From: Liopterus haemorrhoidalis
Taxonomy: Eukaryota > Arthropoda > Insecta > Coleoptera > Dytiscidae
Reading direction: 5' to 3'
Length of the DNA: 64,000 nt
Assembly: GCA_963971575.1 (NCBI GenBank)
Contig: OZ020622.1
Coordinates: 33,014,301-33,078,300 of the forward strand
Shown: piece by piece, positions 9,720-21,391 of the stretch
Layout: every line of letters starts with the position of its first letter
How positions within the stretch are numbered: position 1 is the stretch's first letter
The notes under the pieces: model-generated
What the model was told of the DNA's origin: nothing
Seen by the model: the letters and a program-made list of their open reading frames with translations, nothing else
Database searches by the model: none
Made by a program: the position numbers and the translations under genes

Positions 9720-10180
9720 ACAAGGATTTTTGGTTTTAATTGTAATCTTAATTTTTTATGTAATAAATTCTCACAGTTTTTTAAGGTTTTGTCCAATTCT
9801 TTTATGTGGGATTCAATGGGACTTTCTTCTAGATTAAAGTATGGGCCTTCTTTTAATAATTGTTCAACATTTGTGAAATAATCTTTTTTATTTACTATGA
9901 CAGTAGCATTTCCTTTATCTGCTTTTAAGTTGTTACATATTTACTTTTTAAATTTCTTAAATTAATATAGTCAGCTTTTGATGTATTTTCTATAATCCTT
10001 TGGTCCTGGACTATGGTTTTTTGTATGATATTTTTACAAGTTCTTTATTATTTGTGCCTCTTCTGTTTTGACTGTTCGCGTTGCTTTTTCAATGTCAATG
10101 ATGAGATTTTCTACAGGAAACTGTTTTGGTTTAATGGAATGTTTGAGATCTTTTTCTTATAAGTTCATTTCTTCGTTTGA
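9720..10180 (-). pseudogene. Penelope N-terminal fragment
   Basis: Minus-strand reading includes LKADKGNATVIVNKKDY, the conserved segment upstream of the RT palm in Penelope-like elements, followed by KELDKTLKNCENLLHKKL. Upstream, the frame is broken by several stops. It ends at the hammerhead-like motif at 9671-9711. A third Penelope insertion, independent of the copies at 4-7.6 kb. Confidence 0.6.
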
Positions 10181-10181
10181 G

Positions 10182-10630
10182 AATTTTGCACTTGATTTAT
10201 CTTGATGAACTATTTTAAAATATAACTATTTTTATTTGATTCACATTTTTAAACAAAAATACATAATTTTTAACGATTTATTAGAAGACAATCACAAAAA
10301 ACACAAATTAATTGAAGCCTTCCCTAGAAGAAGGGTTTATATTACAATTGTTAACTTAACAGAAATGAAAAAAACAACAACTTATTATAGATTGGATTAT
10401 TTTTACTCCAAAGTATACTAATGTGTAACTTAAACATAAACATAAACAATAAAACAGCAAACTATAAAAAATATCAAAACGAGAGATACAAAACGATAAT
10501 GTAGAAAATTATTTTAGGTCTACGTCAACTTGTATTATTGTCTCCTATACCACGAAATTTACATTGACTGCCCCATTTTCTGTGAGTTCTTGGCTCACGT
10601 CCTTGCTTGGGGATGATCCCATTGCACAGA
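10182..10630. other. AT-rich spacer with one tiny ORF
   Basis: No convincing gene. A 25-codon minus-strand ORF (10622-10545) begins Met-Gly-Ser-Ser-Pro-Ser, which would suit N-myristoylation, and is followed by stops. It adjoins the array at 10640, so it may belong to the same source sequence. Too short to call. Confidence 0.3.
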
Positions 10631-11059
10631 TTTTTTTTTTTGCACTTCACTATGTTTTAATTGTCACGGTCGCAATGTAAGAGGAATGGATACTGTATGT
10701 GAATACGATACATTATACTTCATAATCGTTAAAAAACTAGTGTACTTGAGCAGCCCAATACAGTGTATTCCCTGCACCTACCACTGCAAGAGCTCCACCG
10801 GACACTAATGTGCGCACACATTGGTAACTGCGCCTACTATCAGCCAGGGCTACCAACTTCCTGCCATCATTTTCACTTATTACACATTCATTCTGTTTAT
10901 TTGCATCTTGAATCATTTATGGCTGTCGTTCTTCGTATATTTGCCGCAGTGATTTAATATTGTCCGAATGGATCCCATCTGTCAATGTCTTTATATTGAC
11001 AAACACTTCACTATATTATAATTGTCACGGTCGCAATGTAAGAGGAATGGATACGTGTA

Positions 11060-12397
11060 TAAAAATATAAATCAATGAGAACTGTGCCCGTCTAAAATGA
11101 GCAAAACATTGCCATGTTCCTTTCGAGGCAGAAAGTGTTATTTAAGCTAATGTAAACAAATTTCAGCATTTGTATACGCAGATTTTTGACTCATGTAGAC
11201 AAAAGAGCCGGGCGGCATTCCATCCTCAAATTCTGTTTTAAAAATGCAATAAGGTGGCAAAAATTTACCCTCTGCATTGCAACAGGCTAGAACACTAATC
11301 GTTTCGCCCTTCTCAGCGGAAGTTATCTGCGTTACTATCTTCGATCCTTTCGTAGCTACTACTTTGTTAGGGTCGTTATTCAACTGCAGTCCAGTTTCAT
11401 CCATGTTGTACATTTTACAAGGGTGACTAATCAAGTCATAAGAAATAAGAACGCTTTTCAACAATTCAAAATATTCGTCAACCTCTTGTTTATTCATGCC
11501 CAGACCACGTGCTGCAGAAACTCCTTGAGCTTTACGTATGGTTAGCTCAGGATTCCTCTTCAAAAAACATTTGAACCACTCATGTCCTGCCAATTTAACA
11601 TCAGAATTGAAAGGATTTGGCAAATTATTCTTTTCAGCAAACGATAATGCAAGTTGGCGTACTGATCGTTGTGTCATTGGAAACCCAGATTTCTCCATAT
11701 GTTGTAAATATTCGACTAATTCTGGCTCATGGCCTTTGAGACATGCAGAGCGTCCAAGAGGTACTTTACCAGCATAGCCTGTAGTTAATCTTCTTTTCAA
11801 AGTACGGTACGGAATATTATAGACTTTAGAAGCTTGCCATGCAGTAGTACGACCTTCATTAACCATTTTCACAGCCTCCTTGAGATTTTGTTCCGACCAG
11901 GATGCACGGTTGGAAGTTCGAATATATTTTTTTGGCATGTTTCAAGAAAGAAAAAAATATTTAAAATAATTGCGGTATAATATGCCACTGTTGGTGTAAT
12001 ATGCCAGTAAAACACGGGCATATTACCCTACATAGCTTATAGAAATACAAATGACGATAGTGAAATGAAACAACAAATATATAACGGTCACTCCAGAGGT
12101 TATGAAATCACAATGATATGAAAATGATATAAATCAATCGATTTATTACAAAATAATTTCCGTAAATGAATATTTTGAGTTTAAATGTAATTTTGAAATG
12201 CTAATTTGACAGTAATTTTTAAACTTACCTGTTTTATTTAAAATTTCTGGTGAGATTTCACTGACAGTTATTGTCAAACCGGCCATTAGCTTCAATAGAA
12301 TATCACTGAGTGAACTGCAACGTCATCTGTTATTTTAGTAAGGAATTACAGACAAGTGGCATATTACCCGAGGTGGCATATAACCCCGATTTACCCA
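11060..12397 (-). mobile_element. pogo/Tigger-type element, truncated
   Basis: Inserted into a unit of the array: unit sequence stops at ~11056 and resumes at 12398 (ATACTTAATACCGTT). The right end, read inward on the minus strand, begins TGGGTAAATCGGGGTTATATG and is flanked by TA. A motif like GGGTAATATGCC recurs several times near the promoter side (12356-12386 and 11975-12030), suggesting subterminal binding sites. The left side is cut within the transposase. Confidence 0.65.
11147..11938 (-). pseudogene. pogo-type transposase, C-truncated
   Basis: 263 open codons. Residues ~10-60 form a Pipsqueak-type HTH (ASKVYNIPYRTLKRRL), ~70-140 a CENP-B-type HTH region (EWFKCFLKRNPELTIRK), and from ~170 the DDE_1 nuclease starts with YNMDETGLQLN (first catalytic Asp). 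The frame ends just after a PYCIFK segment, so the second Asp and third acidic residue are missing; full-length relatives have about 450-550 residues. The start ATG at 11938 fits the family N-terminus. DNA-binding half preserved, catalysis lost. Confidence 0.8.
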
Positions 12398-13181
12398 TAC
12401 TTAATACCGTTAAAAAAAAAAAAACGAATGTACTCAAGTACATTAGCAGCCCAATACAGTGTATTCACTGCACCTACCGGTGCAAGAGCTCCGCCGAACA
12501 CTAACGTGCGCACCATTGGTAACTGCGCCTACTATCAGCCAGGGCTACCAACTACCTGCCATCATTCTCACTTATTACACATGCATTCTGTTTATTTGCA
12601 TCTTGAATCATTGATGGCTGTCGTTCTTCGTATATTTGCCGCAGTGATTTAATATTGTCCGAATGGATCCCATCTGTCGATGTCTTTATATTAACAAACA
12701 CTTCACTATATTATAATTGTCACGGTCGCAATGTAAGAGGAATGGATACGTGTATGTGAATACGATACATTATAGTTAATAACCGTTAATAAAAAAATAA
12801 AAAAACGAATGTACTCAAGTACATTAGCAGCCCAATACAGTGTATTCCCGAACACTAATTCATTGCACCTAGTGGTGCAAGAGCTCCACCGAACACTAAG
12901 GTGCGCACACATTGGTAACTGCGCCTACTATCAGCCAGGGCTACCAACTCTCTGCCATCATTCTCACTTATTACGCATGCATTCTTTTTATTTGCATCTT
13001 GAATCATTGATGATTGTCGTTCTTCGTATATTTGCCGCAGTGATTTAATATTGTCCGAATGGATCCCATCTGTCGATGTCTTTATGTTGACAAACACTTC
13101 ACTATATTATAATTGTCACGGTCGCAATGTAAGAGGAATGGATACGTGTATGTGAATACGATACATTATACTTAATAACCG

Positions 13182-14115
13182 TTAAAAAAAAAAACGAATG
13201 TACTCAAGTACATTAGCAGCCCAAGACGGTGTATTCACTGCACCTACCGGTGCAAGATCTCCACCGAACACTAATGTGCGCACACATTGGTAACTGCGCC
13301 TACTATCAGCCAGGGCTACCAACTCCCTGCCATCATTCTTACTTATTACGCATGCATTCTGTTTATTTGCATCTTGAATCATTGATGATTGTCGTTCTTC
13401 GTATATTTGCCGCAGTGATTTAATATTGTCCGATTGGATCCTATCTGTCGATGTCTTTATATTGACAAACACTTCCGGTATTTTAAAAAGTGTCGCGTAA
13501 TGATAAGATGTTACATTCTCTGGGGTTACATTTAATATGATATTAGTATACTCCCCTAGTAGATCCGCTTTTATTTCATTCCTAGGTTCCTCTGAATTAA
13601 GCTCTAATTTAAATGCTTCATAAAGTCAATCATTTCTCATGAATGGTAGAAAAAAATTAGTGTCTGGCAAAAATTTAGAGCACAAACTAATTTCGTATTA
13701 TATAATAATAAATTTCTGTATTGTGTATATGTAATTATTATTAAATGCGTGTTTCAGTGACATGCATTCTGTTTATTTACATCTTGAATCATTGATGACT
13801 GTCGTTCTTCGTATATTTGCCGCAGTGATTTAAAATTGTCCGAATGGATCCCATCTGTCAATGTCTTTATATTGACAAACACTTCCGGTATTTTAAAAAG
13901 TGTCGCGTAATGATAAGATGTTACATTCTCTGGGCTTACATTTAATATGATATTAGTATACTCCCCTAGTTCCCCTATACCCCCTAGATCCGCTTTTATT
14001 TAATTCATAGATTCCTTTGAATTAAGTTCCAATTTAAATGCTTTATAAAGCCAATTATTTCTCATGAATAGCAGAAAAAAAATCAGTGTGTGGCAAAAAT
14101 TCAGAGCACAAACTA
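13182..14115 (-). pseudogene. Unknown protein fragment, repeated in array
   Basis: The best version reads on the minus strand from ~13700 to 13182: an upstream part (ending LFKIPE) with an in-frame TGA near 13632, then a 96-codon open part containing SLRQIYEERQSSMIQD and RELVALADSRRSYQCVRTL. A second copy of the upstream half lies at ~14115-13765, where it is cut off. The same protein segment, with stops or indels, is in each unit of the array. I do not recognise the family. Conservation at protein level across units suggests a formerly real coding sequence; a viral or retroelement origin is possible but unproven. Confidence 0.45.
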
Positions 14116-14120
14116 ATTTG

Positions 14121-14404
14121 GAAATTTAATAAATTTTGGTATTGTCTATATGCAATTATTATTACATACGTGTTTCTGCACTAAATTAGCTACTTTCCAA
14201 ATTAATTTCGATTAATTTTACTTTGAATTTGAAAAGTATCAACAGTAAGAAATGAAAGGTGTCATTCTATTACTCGATATAAGATAATTATTATAACTAA
14301 AAATGAAATTTTTAAATGTTGCAAATTGTCATAAAATGGCCAATAAAACCTTCTTTAATATCTGTAAATGGTTGTATTTTTCAGGCATAATTTTCTGTCG
14401 ATTT
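14121..14404. other. Intergenic, no gene seen
   Basis: AT-rich; nothing recognised. Confidence 0.4.
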
Positions 14405-14806
14405 CTACTCTCCTACTTTGGTCCTTTTAAAAAGGTTTTTCCATTCGTCAGTGTGAGAAAGTTTGTATTGTATGATTCCTCCAGGGAGATAAGCAAAACC
14501 GTGGACATCATTTACATGATGCTTTTGATCGCCTGCTTTTGATCCTGGACGAATGCTTTCATAAAATCTCACTTTGGAGAAATCAAAAAAATCAGAGTAC
14601 TTCATGTACTTGACATTATAAGGATTTTTAGGGCTTCTTTGCATAGAGCAATGTAATTTGCTGGTAAATATATATCTCTATTCTTGAGTCTAGTTTCAAT
14701 AGAACTGTGAACTGAGTCCACTTCCATTTCGGAGTGCAATTTTTCAAAATATTTTTGCATGATTGTAACTTGCTTATCAATGGCTAGTTTTAAGAGAGCG
14801 TTAGAT
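14405..14806 (-). pseudogene. DUF7869-type gene, C-terminal part
   Basis: Minus-strand reading from the hAT junction at 14806: a segment with FEKLHSEMEVDSVHS (the conserved MExDSVHS motif), then YMKYSDFFDFSKVRFYESI, ending HTDEWKNLF near the stop at 14405. One frameshift is needed near 14640. This continues the fragment at 23527-23930. DUF7869 proteins are common, poorly characterised arthropod and fish proteins with an RNase H-like look; I recognise the family from its motifs, not from a search. The function is unknown. Confidence 0.6.
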
Positions 14807-15129
14807 CAGTGGTTCCCAACCTATTTACACCGGCGGACCACATTTTTAAATCACATTAGAGTTGCGGACCACCACCACGTGTTATTTAGATTTAGATTAG
14901 TGACTTAAATTAAAATATTTAAATATTCGCTGCTAAAAGAATAGTCATATATGCAATAATACAAATTGGTATTCACTGAAACATAACAAGGAAAATATAA
15001 CAAGAAAAAGAAGTCACAGCGTCTAAAAATAAAGTTTATGAAAAAAAAAAAAAAAAATGTATAGATGTAGAAATAAGAATCAAATTATTTTTTTATGTTG
15101 TTTATTCGTAACAACAATTTACAATACAT

Positions 15130-16345
15130 TCAGTGGGAGCCTTGTGCTTGCATATCGCTTACCAGTTTTTCAATATTAGGCCTTAAAGAACTTAAAGACA
15201 ATCTCAATGCCGGCCTCACTTCTAAACGGTTTCTATGCTTCGTCTTAATGGCATTAAGCGCAGAAAATGCAGTTTCACACATGTATGTTGAATGGAAAAG
15301 AAGGAATATTTTAAGTGCTTTTTCGCTCAGTGCTGGATATTCTTCACGAATTATAATCCAAAAACTAAACATATTATTGCAGCTACTTTTCGTTGCCTTT
15401 AGATGCGGATCCGAAGAGAGTTCAATTAGTTGTTCTTTTTGTGACAGAGATTAATTGTAATTTTCACAGGGTAAAAATGGAGCAATTACCCACAAGTTCC
15501 TAAATCTAACATCAGAGCTTTCCGGAAAATATCTTTCAAAATACGTTTCAAGAACTTCTAGGTAAAGCTTAACGCATAAAAATACTTCTTGTGTTTCTTT
15601 TTTCTTGTGAAAAAACGTATTCTGAAAATAAGGGGAACTTATCAAAACAGACTTCTTGTGTTCTTCTTCTCCATAGTTTTAATTTTCTTTTGAAGGATTC
15701 AATTTTATTTCCTATGTCAAAAACTGTTTTTGATGCTCCCTGAAGACTAAGATTTAATTCATATATCAACTGGAAAATATCAGATAGAGAGGCCAATTTC
15801 GCTAACCATTGAGGATCACGAAAATTATCGGTCATATTTGATTTACAGTTATTAAGAAAAATATATACTTCTTTTCTGAGCTCATAAAGTCTACTCAAAA
15901 TCCATGCCCGAGAAAGCCAGCGAACCTCTGTATGCAACAATAGCTTTGTGTGGAGTGTTCCCATTTCCTCGCATAGAATTGAAAATAATCTTGAATTAAG
16001 GGCTTGGCTTTTGATAAAGTTCACAACTTTCACAGCAATTGATAGCACGTCATGAAGTTCCGAACCCATACGTTTTGAAGTAAGCATTTCCCTATGAATA
16101 ATACAGTGAGTCATTTGTAAATCTTCACCTCCTTCTTTCTTTACGAAACTTGCAAGACCTGATTTTCGTCCTGTCATTGCAGCTGCACCATCTGTGCACA
16201 AACCAACACAATTCGCCCATGACAAGTTATTCATTTGTATGTAGCAATTTAGGATTTTAAAAATTTCATCTCTAGTTGTACGCCCTGGTAATTCCAGACA
16301 AACCATAAACTCTTCACAAGCATCTTTTTTTCAGTGAAGTCAATA
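15130..16345 (-). pseudogene. hAT transposase, C-terminal two thirds
   Basis: Frames 16306-15569, 15645-15451 and 15372-15130 together give the catalytic and dimerisation part of a ZBED5-type hAT transposase: LCTDGAAAMTGRKSGL (catalytic Asp region), HCIIHREMLTSKRM (CxxH), EVRWLSRAWILSRLYEL, and the C-terminal dimerisation motif MCETAFSALNAIKTKHRNRL. At least three frame changes and a poly-A indel at ~16330 disable it. The N-terminal part is at 18985-19624 beyond a LINE insertion. Confidence 0.85.
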
Positions 16346-16410
16346 TATTTAATTTAATTGAAGTCGTAGAGCGATCAGCTGGTGGTAGATGTAGGTGTTA
16401 AATTAAACTC

Positions 16411-16465
16411 AATATTTGTGTTTCGACTAGTTTCGTGGGTAAACCCACATCATCAGGAAATATTT
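16411..16465 (-). ncRNA. Hammerhead ribozyme, minimal type I
   Basis: Minus strand: stem I (AATATTTC), CTGATGA (16456-16450), one U, stem II GTGGG-TTTA-CCCAC, GAAA (16434-16431), a 2-bp stem III with a TA loop (A-C/G-U), then the NUH cleavage triplet GTC, and the returning stem I strand beginning GAAA (with an AAATATT outer match). All invariant core nucleotides (CUGA.GA and GAA) are present. Such minimal hammerheads are known from Penelope-like elements and retrozymes. It lies in an orphan segment (16345-16640) between hAT and LINE sequence. Confidence 0.6.
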
Positions 16466-16662
16466 TAATTGCTACACAATTAATACAGTACCGTCAAATT
16501 GTGTATATAGGAGAAAATACAAATTTAAATTTCAATATAAAATCTAGAATACTAATCTAATAGTGATCAACAGATCAGGATTAACATTGTGTAATGTCTT
16601 GAGAAAGCATGGTGTGTCCATAACCTAATAGGTTTTCATGATATAATATCAAAATTAAGCGA

Positions 16663-17664
16663 TCATGTCGATATGAGAACAGTTAAACACGTTAAAGTAG
16701 ATTTAGTAGTTTGTATTAATTTTTTACATTCGCTGTCCCACCAGGGTTTACAGCTAAATACATTAACCTGTTTGGGAAATCTTTTAGGAATTGTTTTATT
16801 TGCAATTTCTTTTACAATATGTATAAAAATGTTATATTTTTCCTCTATGTCAATTTCAGAGAAATTATGAGAATCAACCTTATTGGCCAGTGATTTAGAA
16901 ATATTATAATATTCAACCCAATCTGCTTTTTTAGTATCCCACATTGAAGAAGGAAATATAGTAAAACTATAATTTGTTATGTTATCTATTGTCAATTTGA
17001 TAGGGAAGTGATCCGAACCATAAGTGTTATTAAGAGTTTCCCAGGTTAAGCTGGGAGCTAGAACTGGTGTGCAAATTGTCAAATCTATTGCCGATTTTCT
17101 GTTATCAGGTGATTGAAATAGTGTAGGTGATCCATCATTCAGTAATGTTGAATTTAAGTCGGTAATGACTTCACAAAATTCTCTACCTGAGCGATCAGGG
17201 ATCTCACATCCCCAAGATTCATGATGTATATTTAAATCCCCTCCAATAATTAGGGGGGATTGAAATTGTGATAGAATATTTAGCCAATTAGTTCTACTAA
17301 GATTGTGGTCGGGTTTAGCGTATATGGAAACTATTACTGACGATATGTCTTTTAGATTTAATTTTATGGCACAAATTTGGATATTTTGGTTACCAAGATG
17401 TTTACAATCAATAACTGAATAATTTAAGCCTTTTTTAATGAAAATACAAGAACCTCCGTAACCGTCATCACTGTCACATCGGACTATATAGTAACCATTT
17501 AGTTTAAAATTTTGGTCTGGCTTAAGCCATGATTCAGATAATAATATACAGTGTACTTTGTGTGAGAAAAGCAATGTATCTAAAAATGGCATGTTAGCTT
17601 TAATAAAACGCACGTTCCATTGAATTATATTAAATATGTCCATTTTGCCTATTATTACAACCAA
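16663..17664 (-). pseudogene. LINE endonuclease domain (ORF2 start)
   Basis: 333 codons. The APE-type endonuclease motifs are visible: IIQWNVRFIKAN (the Asn of the first motif), ILLSESWL (catalytic Glu), IYAKPDHN, IIGGDLNIHHESWG (Asp-x-Asn), SAIDLTI and the terminal YGSDHFPI (Ser-Asp-His). After the nuclease the frame runs into the linker (KPWWDSECKKLI) and terminates; no RT follows. The start codon at 17664 may be the true ORF2 start. The nuclease residues look intact. Confidence 0.85.
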
Positions 17665-17794
17665 TAGAGGACTTGTAGCAATCCTTGAATTGTGATAGTG
17701 TTAACTTTGTTCCATTGTTCTGAAAAAATATGTTAGAAATAAGTACATAAAAATTGTTGATAATTTGCTCAGATAAAGCATTGTCGGACTGACT

Positions 17795-18600
17795 TCATAA
17801 AATTCTATGTGGTTGAGGAGCATACGGGTTTCTGATTATTAAACCTTGTCTTGGTGTCACTACTCTATCAGAGGTTTGTTGGCTTACAGGGTACTTACTA
17901 CCGAGGCCTACAGACGGAAAAGTGTGTGGTCGATCGTTTTGTCGTCGTCTAATGTTAGATCTATTAGGATTATAGAATAATGTTGTATCTACAGCAGTTT
18001 CGTTGCAGTCTGGCTGATTACTTTGTTCGTCTAAAATGGCATATTTGTTATTTGTACAAAGATTTGGAAAATAGTTTAAATTATTTAGCGAAGGAGGTTG
18101 CGAGACAGCCTCAGAAAACGTTTTATATTGTTCCTTGGCAACTTTATACCCAACATTGTGTTTTGCCATGTACTTTTTAATTTGAACCTGCTTCAAATAA
18201 TGTGGACATGTTTTATCGATAGCTAAATGTTCTCCGTGACAGTTAATACAAAAAGGTTTGCTGTTAGGTTCTATAATTTTAGTGCAATTGTTTGTTTCAT
18301 GTTTTTCACCACATTTTCTGCACCTGAATTTTGATCGGCACTGACGACTAAGATGACCAAACATGTAGCAGTTATCACATTGTGACACTCTGTACACATA
18401 CGGCCGTACTACACAACGTGCTCCATAAATGGAAACAAAATCCGGGAGAGTATGTCCTCGAAAAGTACAGTTTGAGTATTACTTACTTGTGTAACGCCAT
18501 TGTTATCAAACCTTCTAGTGATTCTACGTACATCTGCGGATAAGGGAATGGGTTTTGTTAAACCTTAGTTCACCTGCAGTACCAGTAAATAACTGGACTA
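17795..18600 (-). pseudogene. LINE ORF1, zinc-knuckle protein
   Basis: The open 200-codon frame 18397-17795 carries three CCHC-like knuckles in its first ~65 residues: CDNCYMFGHLSRQC, CRKCGEKHETNNC and CINCHGEHLAIDKTC. It resembles the Gag-like ORF1 of Jockey/I-clade LINEs that binds the RNA. Homology continues upstream in other frames (a segment reading RRFDNNGVTQ near 18510), so the N-terminal half is frameshifted or missing. Confidence 0.75.
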
Positions 18601-18640
18601 ACGCAAACCACTATGCACAGTTCACTAACACTATTTAACA

Positions 18641-18984
18641 CTTATTATGACTAATATTTATAGTTTTTAAATGTTTTTAATATTAAAGTTTTTATACTGA
18701 CAGCTACTGTCATTTGTTGATGACAATGGTTTTGATGTAGATCTTGATATTTAAAAGTTAAACGATAAAATTTTAAGACATCTTGGATCACAGACAGTCA
18801 GACTAGAAGTGACTTATCAACAGAGAAGCGCTAAATTTAAACAGTGAGAACTAATACAACCTTAAAATGTCCGACATAAAGATATAAGGTATATGAATAT
18901 TATCAAATATTAAATATTGAATAATAATATCAATCAATATTAATGAAAAATTAAATTAGAAAGAGGATACTATTCAATATTAAA
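18641..18984. other. AT-rich junction region inside the hAT
   Basis: No coding sequence recognised. Contains short inverted ATATTGA/TCAATAT motifs around 18900-18950. It may be the 5' UTR of the LINE or hAT intronic sequence. Confidence 0.3.
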
Positions 18985-19624
18985 TGTACAAATATATACG
19001 TACTTTGGACGGCAATTGATTTTCTACATCTGAAGCCATGGGCACGATCCTCCGTGTGACTGTATTGTTATAGATGTCATTGATGTCAATGATATAGATG
19101 TTATTTTTTGGGAACAATTTTCACCTAATATTTCTCTATTTGCATCAAAGATACACGGTAAAATTAATTGTTCACCTATAGTAAAAGGTTTTTTTGTTTG
19201 AGCAATTCTTAATGATATAATGAAAGATGCTTTCAAGGAAGCTTGATTATGAGTTGAAAATGTTTCCACTGATTTTTTGTTAACTTCAGCTCGGTCTCTT
19301 TGCGTTTGAAAATATCAACAGGTTTATCTACAAAAATTTTATGTTTAGAGTCAAGGTGACGGAGCAATTTGGCCGGCTTCATAACATCATTGCTTAGAAT
19401 TTCGGCACATATTACACATTGAAGTAGCTGAACGTTTGAATTCTCAATATATGTGAAACCATACTTCATGTATTCTGAGCTGTACTTGCGGTTCGCAGCT
19501 TTTCTACATTTTGTTTAGATGCTACAACCTCGATTTCAGAATTACTCGACCCGGCTTCACATTTTGCATTGGCATCAACATGTTTTCGTTGTCAAAAATC
19601 AAACAGTTTAGTCTGCTTACTCAT
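18985..19624 (-). pseudogene. hAT transposase, BED-finger N-terminal part
   Basis: From an ATG at 19624 (MSKQTKLFDF then a stop), the reading shifts frame to a BED zinc finger with Cys-x2-Cys and His-x4-His (LLQCVICAEILSND, LLRHLDSKHK), then SFIISLRIAQTKKPFTIGEQL and, in a third frame, TVTRRIVPMASDVENQL. This is the usual order in ZBED5-like transposases, and it joins the catalytic part at ~16345. The gap is the LINE insertion. Confidence 0.8.
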
Positions 19625-20102
19625 TTTTAATGGACTGGATAAAAAATAATATGAAAAAAGAAAAGTCACTACTAAAACAATTCACAATAACTTTTAGATT
19701 AAATTTGCATTAACGTGAAGATATACAATAACTAGTGCAATGCAAGGTGACCGCACAGTGACTTTTATCTACGACATTGACTAACGAAAACAATTAGACG
19801 CAAGCTACCGACATAAACATAGTTGGGGCAGGGGACAGCAGAGACTTTTACGCGCGCAAAGTTGTTGAGACGTATGCGAGAGACAGTAAAGTGGGTTTTA
19901 CACGATTCAATTAATTGATCAATTAATTGATCAAGTTTTTGGCAATTAATTGAAAAATTTATTGGTAACCTTGAAATCAAAAGTACCACTTTACACACAT
20001 CAATTTATTTATCAATTTTTCCGAAAAGTTCCACGTTACCAACTGTGAAAATTGAATAAAAAAAGTTAGGTTACTATCCAATTTGTTGACATTTTGTTCA
20101 AG

Positions 20103-21391
20103 ATGAAATCGTTGAAAACAGTTTCAGAAAAACGTACAAAATTACGAGCTGTGGTCTATGCATTAATGGTTGTTAGTTATTTAAAAAACAAAAGCAAAAG
20201 AAAAAACCTAGAAGATGGTGGGTTAGACCTTGGCTGGAGAGAAGAGAAAAAGGAAATTGACATTTAGTTCATGAGGAATTTATGAAAGATCCTGAACAAT
20301 TTAAAATATTTTTAAGGATGGATGAAAATGTTTTTTGTAAGTTGCTCCAGTTAATAGAAAATAAAATTACAAAAGAAAATGCTCTAATGAGACAATCTAT
20401 ATCTGCGAGAGATAAATTAACCATAACGTTAAGATTTCTAGCAACTGGAGAAACTTATAGGAGTTTGATGTATTCATGTAGAGTATCAGAATCAACGATA
20501 TCACTTTTTGTACCTGAAGTTTGCAAAGTTATCTACGATAGTTTAAAAGAAGAATATTTAAAGGTAAGATAGCTTACATGATTCGTAACATGATTGAATA
20601 GCTTGTTTTTTCTTTTTTTTTTTTGTCAGGTACCCAGAACTACAACTGATTGGCTAAATATAGCCAAAGATTTTGAAAATATTTGGAATTTTCCAAATAC
20701 AATTGGTGCATTAGACGGAAAACACATAGTATTTCGTGCCCCATCTAGTTCCGGATCGATGTATTATAATTATAAAAATCAAAATAGTATTGTCTTACTA
20801 GCTTTAGTTGATGCAAACTATAATTTTATTTACATCGATGTTGGAACAAATGGAAGGGTATCCGATGGATGTGTATTTCGACAAAGTACCTTGTCAACAG
20901 CTTTATCTGGAAACAAATTAAATCTGCCTCAAAATATGCTTTTACCAGGAAGAAACAAACCGATGCCTTTTCTGATTGTTGCTGATGCTGCTTTTCCCTT
21001 ATCAGACCGCATTCTTAAACCATTTCCATTTAGAAACATGACCCGGGAACAAAGAATTTTCAATTATCGATTAAGTAGAGCTCGCAGGGTTGTTGAGAAT
21101 GCATTTGGTATTCTCGCAAATCGATTCAGAATATTTTTAACCACTATAAACTTGAGTCCCGAAAAAGTACAAATCATCACACAAGCATGTTGCGTCTTAC
21201 ATAATTTTTTAAAAAAAGAATCCGTAAATTTTTTACGTGATGATGAAAGAGTTAACCAAGATTATGTATTTAAACATGGTCTTAGTTATCAAGGTGGTAA
21301 TCATTCAAAAGAAGTGATTAGGGAAATTAGAAATGAATTTATGGACTATGTTAATAATGAGGGTGCTGTACCATGGCAAGAAAATGTATAA
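20103..21391 (+). pseudogene. Harbinger nuclease (HARBI1-like)
   Basis: Two exons: up to 20563 and from 20630, separated by a 66-bp intron (GTAAGA...TTGTCAG). Exon 1 carries the HTH part (ITLRFLATGETYRSLMYSCR), exon 2 the DDE_Tnp_4 nuclease with GALDGKH (first Asp), VADAAFPLSD (second Asp) and VENAFGILANRFR (Glu). From ~20282 to the stop at 21391 everything is open. Upstream, the expected start at 20103 (MKSLKTVSEK) is separated by a frameshift (~20205) and a TGA (~20262) from the rest, so the N-terminal ~60 residues are damaged unless a downstream Met is used. Catalytic residues intact. Confidence 0.85.
20564..20629 (+). other. 66-bp intron in Harbinger nuclease
   Basis: GT at 20564-20565, AG at 20628-20629, with a long T-run before the acceptor. 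Removing it joins EEYLK to VPRTTTDW, matching the family sequence across the junction. It sits at the same place as the splice donor in the Harbinger fragment at ~51569. Confidence 0.85.

Larger units (their letters stand above)
10640..13480 (-). repeat. Tandem array of ~0.38-0.40-kb units
   Basis: Four copies of one unit: ~10640-11056, ~12398-12720, ~12720-13110 and ~13110-13480. A landmark (CTTGAATCATT) falls at 10907, 12602, 12998 and 13373, giving periods of 396 and 375 bp for the contiguous copies. Copies 1 and 2 are separated by a pogo element. Each copy has the same minus-strand coding segment plus a non-coding part with an A-run. Confidence 0.85.
16640..18640 (-). mobile_element. Two-ORF LINE fragment inside the hAT
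   Basis: Minus strand holds an ORF1 with zinc knuckles and the endonuclease start of ORF2, but no reverse transcriptase: the 3' part is lost at ~16650. Boundaries with hAT sequence are only approximate, and no target duplication was found. Confidence 0.7.

Noticed and set aside
10236..10421. 61-codon plus-strand ORF
   Set aside because: AT-rich, no motif, no neighbour that would explain it.
14121..14404. A further exon of the DUF7869-type gene
   Set aside because: The protein reaches a natural-looking end at 14405 and no continuation is visible.
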